Assembly: GCF_036373705.1 (NCBI RefSeq)
Contig: NC_089852.1
Location: forward strand, 35,894,207 to 35,958,206
From: Amia ocellicauda
Taxonomy: Eukaryota > Chordata > Actinopteri > Amiiformes > Amiidae
Length of the DNA: 64,000 nt
Direction of reading: 5' to 3'
The notes under the pieces were generated by a model that was not told the DNA's origin, made no database searches, and saw only the letters and a list, made by a program, of their open reading frames with translations. Positions 62,854 to 64,000 of the stretch are shown in pieces (the first letter of the stretch is position 1; every line of letters begins with the position of its first letter). Both the position numbers and the translations under genes were made by a program.

Positions 62854-64000
62854 GTACGCTCGGCAATGGAGATGGATTTCTGTAGGTTTATATTTTAACA
62901 GAGTGGCTTTTCTAGTGTGATCATTTATGTGGCACCCGTGCTGGAGACTTTTCCTGGTTCATTGAAGTTCATATAGTGTTATCTCTGCTGGGAACCCTTA
63001 TATGCAACATTATGAGGATTGAATTGACTTGATTAGCATTTTGAAGCATACCATGATGCTATATTGTAGTAATAAAGCATCTTCTTTCCACCACACCTAA
63101 ACACATCAAAGGTATTTTTCTAAAAACATACTGGTATACTATTATCCTTTTCCCATACAACTTCTTCTTTCTATGTTAGTGGTTTTGTATATATAGGAGC
63201 TGACCAATTAAAAAAACATATGGGCCACATTTTAAATTGCAGGAAAAAGTGGCTGTTTTTGTAGGAAAGCTTTTGATCCCAGGAATATATTATCACACAA
63301 ACTGTATCCTAGCAACTTCAGTAGTATTTCATTGTATAGATGGTAATAAAAACAGCTTCACATGTATACAGTCATTCTAGTGCAATTGGTGTATAATTAA
63401 ATTAGGTCTTGACAGAGCCACTTAGCCACTGAAGTGGCACCTATTCAGTCAGTTTTGTTAGGAATGTAAGACGTGTAGGCTAAAGTGAGTGGCTTGTTTA
63501 TGTCAGAGCTGTTTCTCAACATGTAATGCACTGAGACACTTTATGCAGTGCTTTCTGAAATTGTCATTCTCTCCATGTTCACCCTATTAAGTGCCTTTCA
63601 GTCTGTTTGCTCTCTTTTGCTCCCAAAATAATTGTAAAGCAGAAAAATGTGGCTAAATACTGTATATAAAATGCACAAAATATCTGCGACGCATGAAGGC
63701 AGATTTGATCTTTGCAGTAACACCTGTTTTGTGCTATGTGTCAAATTTAATCATGTATTATAATTTCATTTAGACATCATTGTTTATGATACTTTGCTTG
63801 TAATGTGTCAATCACTAGGTTTGTCTCATTTGCATTCTGTCTGAGTACTTTGTGTTGTTTATGTGACTATCAAATTAAAAAAGGGATTGATACTGCGCCT
63901 AGAATTGATTCACTGGAGTGCGTAGGTTCTGGAACATAATAGAAACCGCAATTAGAAAGAAAGCCACTCATTAAATCTTCCAAAGGCAACGAATTTCCAA
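62854..64000 (+). other. MRE11 intron, running off the window
   Basis: No further MRE11 exon was recognised up to the right edge; AT-rich, unassigned. Confidence 0.7.

Overview
This window is vertebrate nuclear DNA. It has long introns with GT/AG borders, no operons, and a mix of CR1-like LINE and Tc1/mariner elements that points to a ray-finned fish. The species cannot be named from the sequence. The gene order matches human 11q21 (CWC15 - AMOTL1 - FUT4 - ANKRD49 - MRE11), but no PIWIL4 is visible between AMOTL1 and FUT4. That preserved order could suit a slowly evolving lineage such as gar, bowfin, sturgeon or a basal teleost, but this is a guess.

Layout. 1-515: fragment of a CR1-like LINE, minus strand. 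987-6096 (+): last five coding exons of CWC15, a spliceosome protein; its start lies off the left edge. 6097-11070: intergenic, between convergent genes. 13271-32962 (-): AMOTL1, 15 coding exons that I could join in one phase-consistent frame (1,021 residues), with a probable 3' UTR down to about 11077. A 2.6 kb degenerate LINE (20905-23516) sits in one of its introns, and a candidate 5' exon lies at 35129-35380. 35381-48122: gene-poor. It holds an intact Tc1/mariner element (39167-40387), a short inverted-repeat element (41251-41597) and a rearranged Tc1 remnant (43295-44197). 48123-49250 (-): single-exon alpha-1,3-fucosyltransferase, FUT4 by position. 52710-55033 (-): ANKRD49, two coding exons, with a third Tc1 remnant at 55410-56250 in its upstream intron. 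56961-57250: bidirectional promoter shared by ANKRD49 and MRE11. 58133-62853 (+): first eight coding exons (339 codons) of MRE11; the rest lies off the right edge.

The genes are unrelated housekeeping or developmental genes kept together by ancestry. CWC15 works in pre-mRNA splicing, AMOTL1 at junctions and in Hippo-YAP control, FUT4 in Golgi Lewis-antigen synthesis and MRE11 in double-strand break repair. ANKRD49 is a poorly characterised ankyrin protein. The least expected features are a SAM-like N-terminus of AMOTL1 encoded by three small upstream exons absent from the human protein as I know it, a tandem TEAD-type site beside those exons, and an intact DD36E Tc1/mariner transposon with perfect 29-bp inverted repeats.
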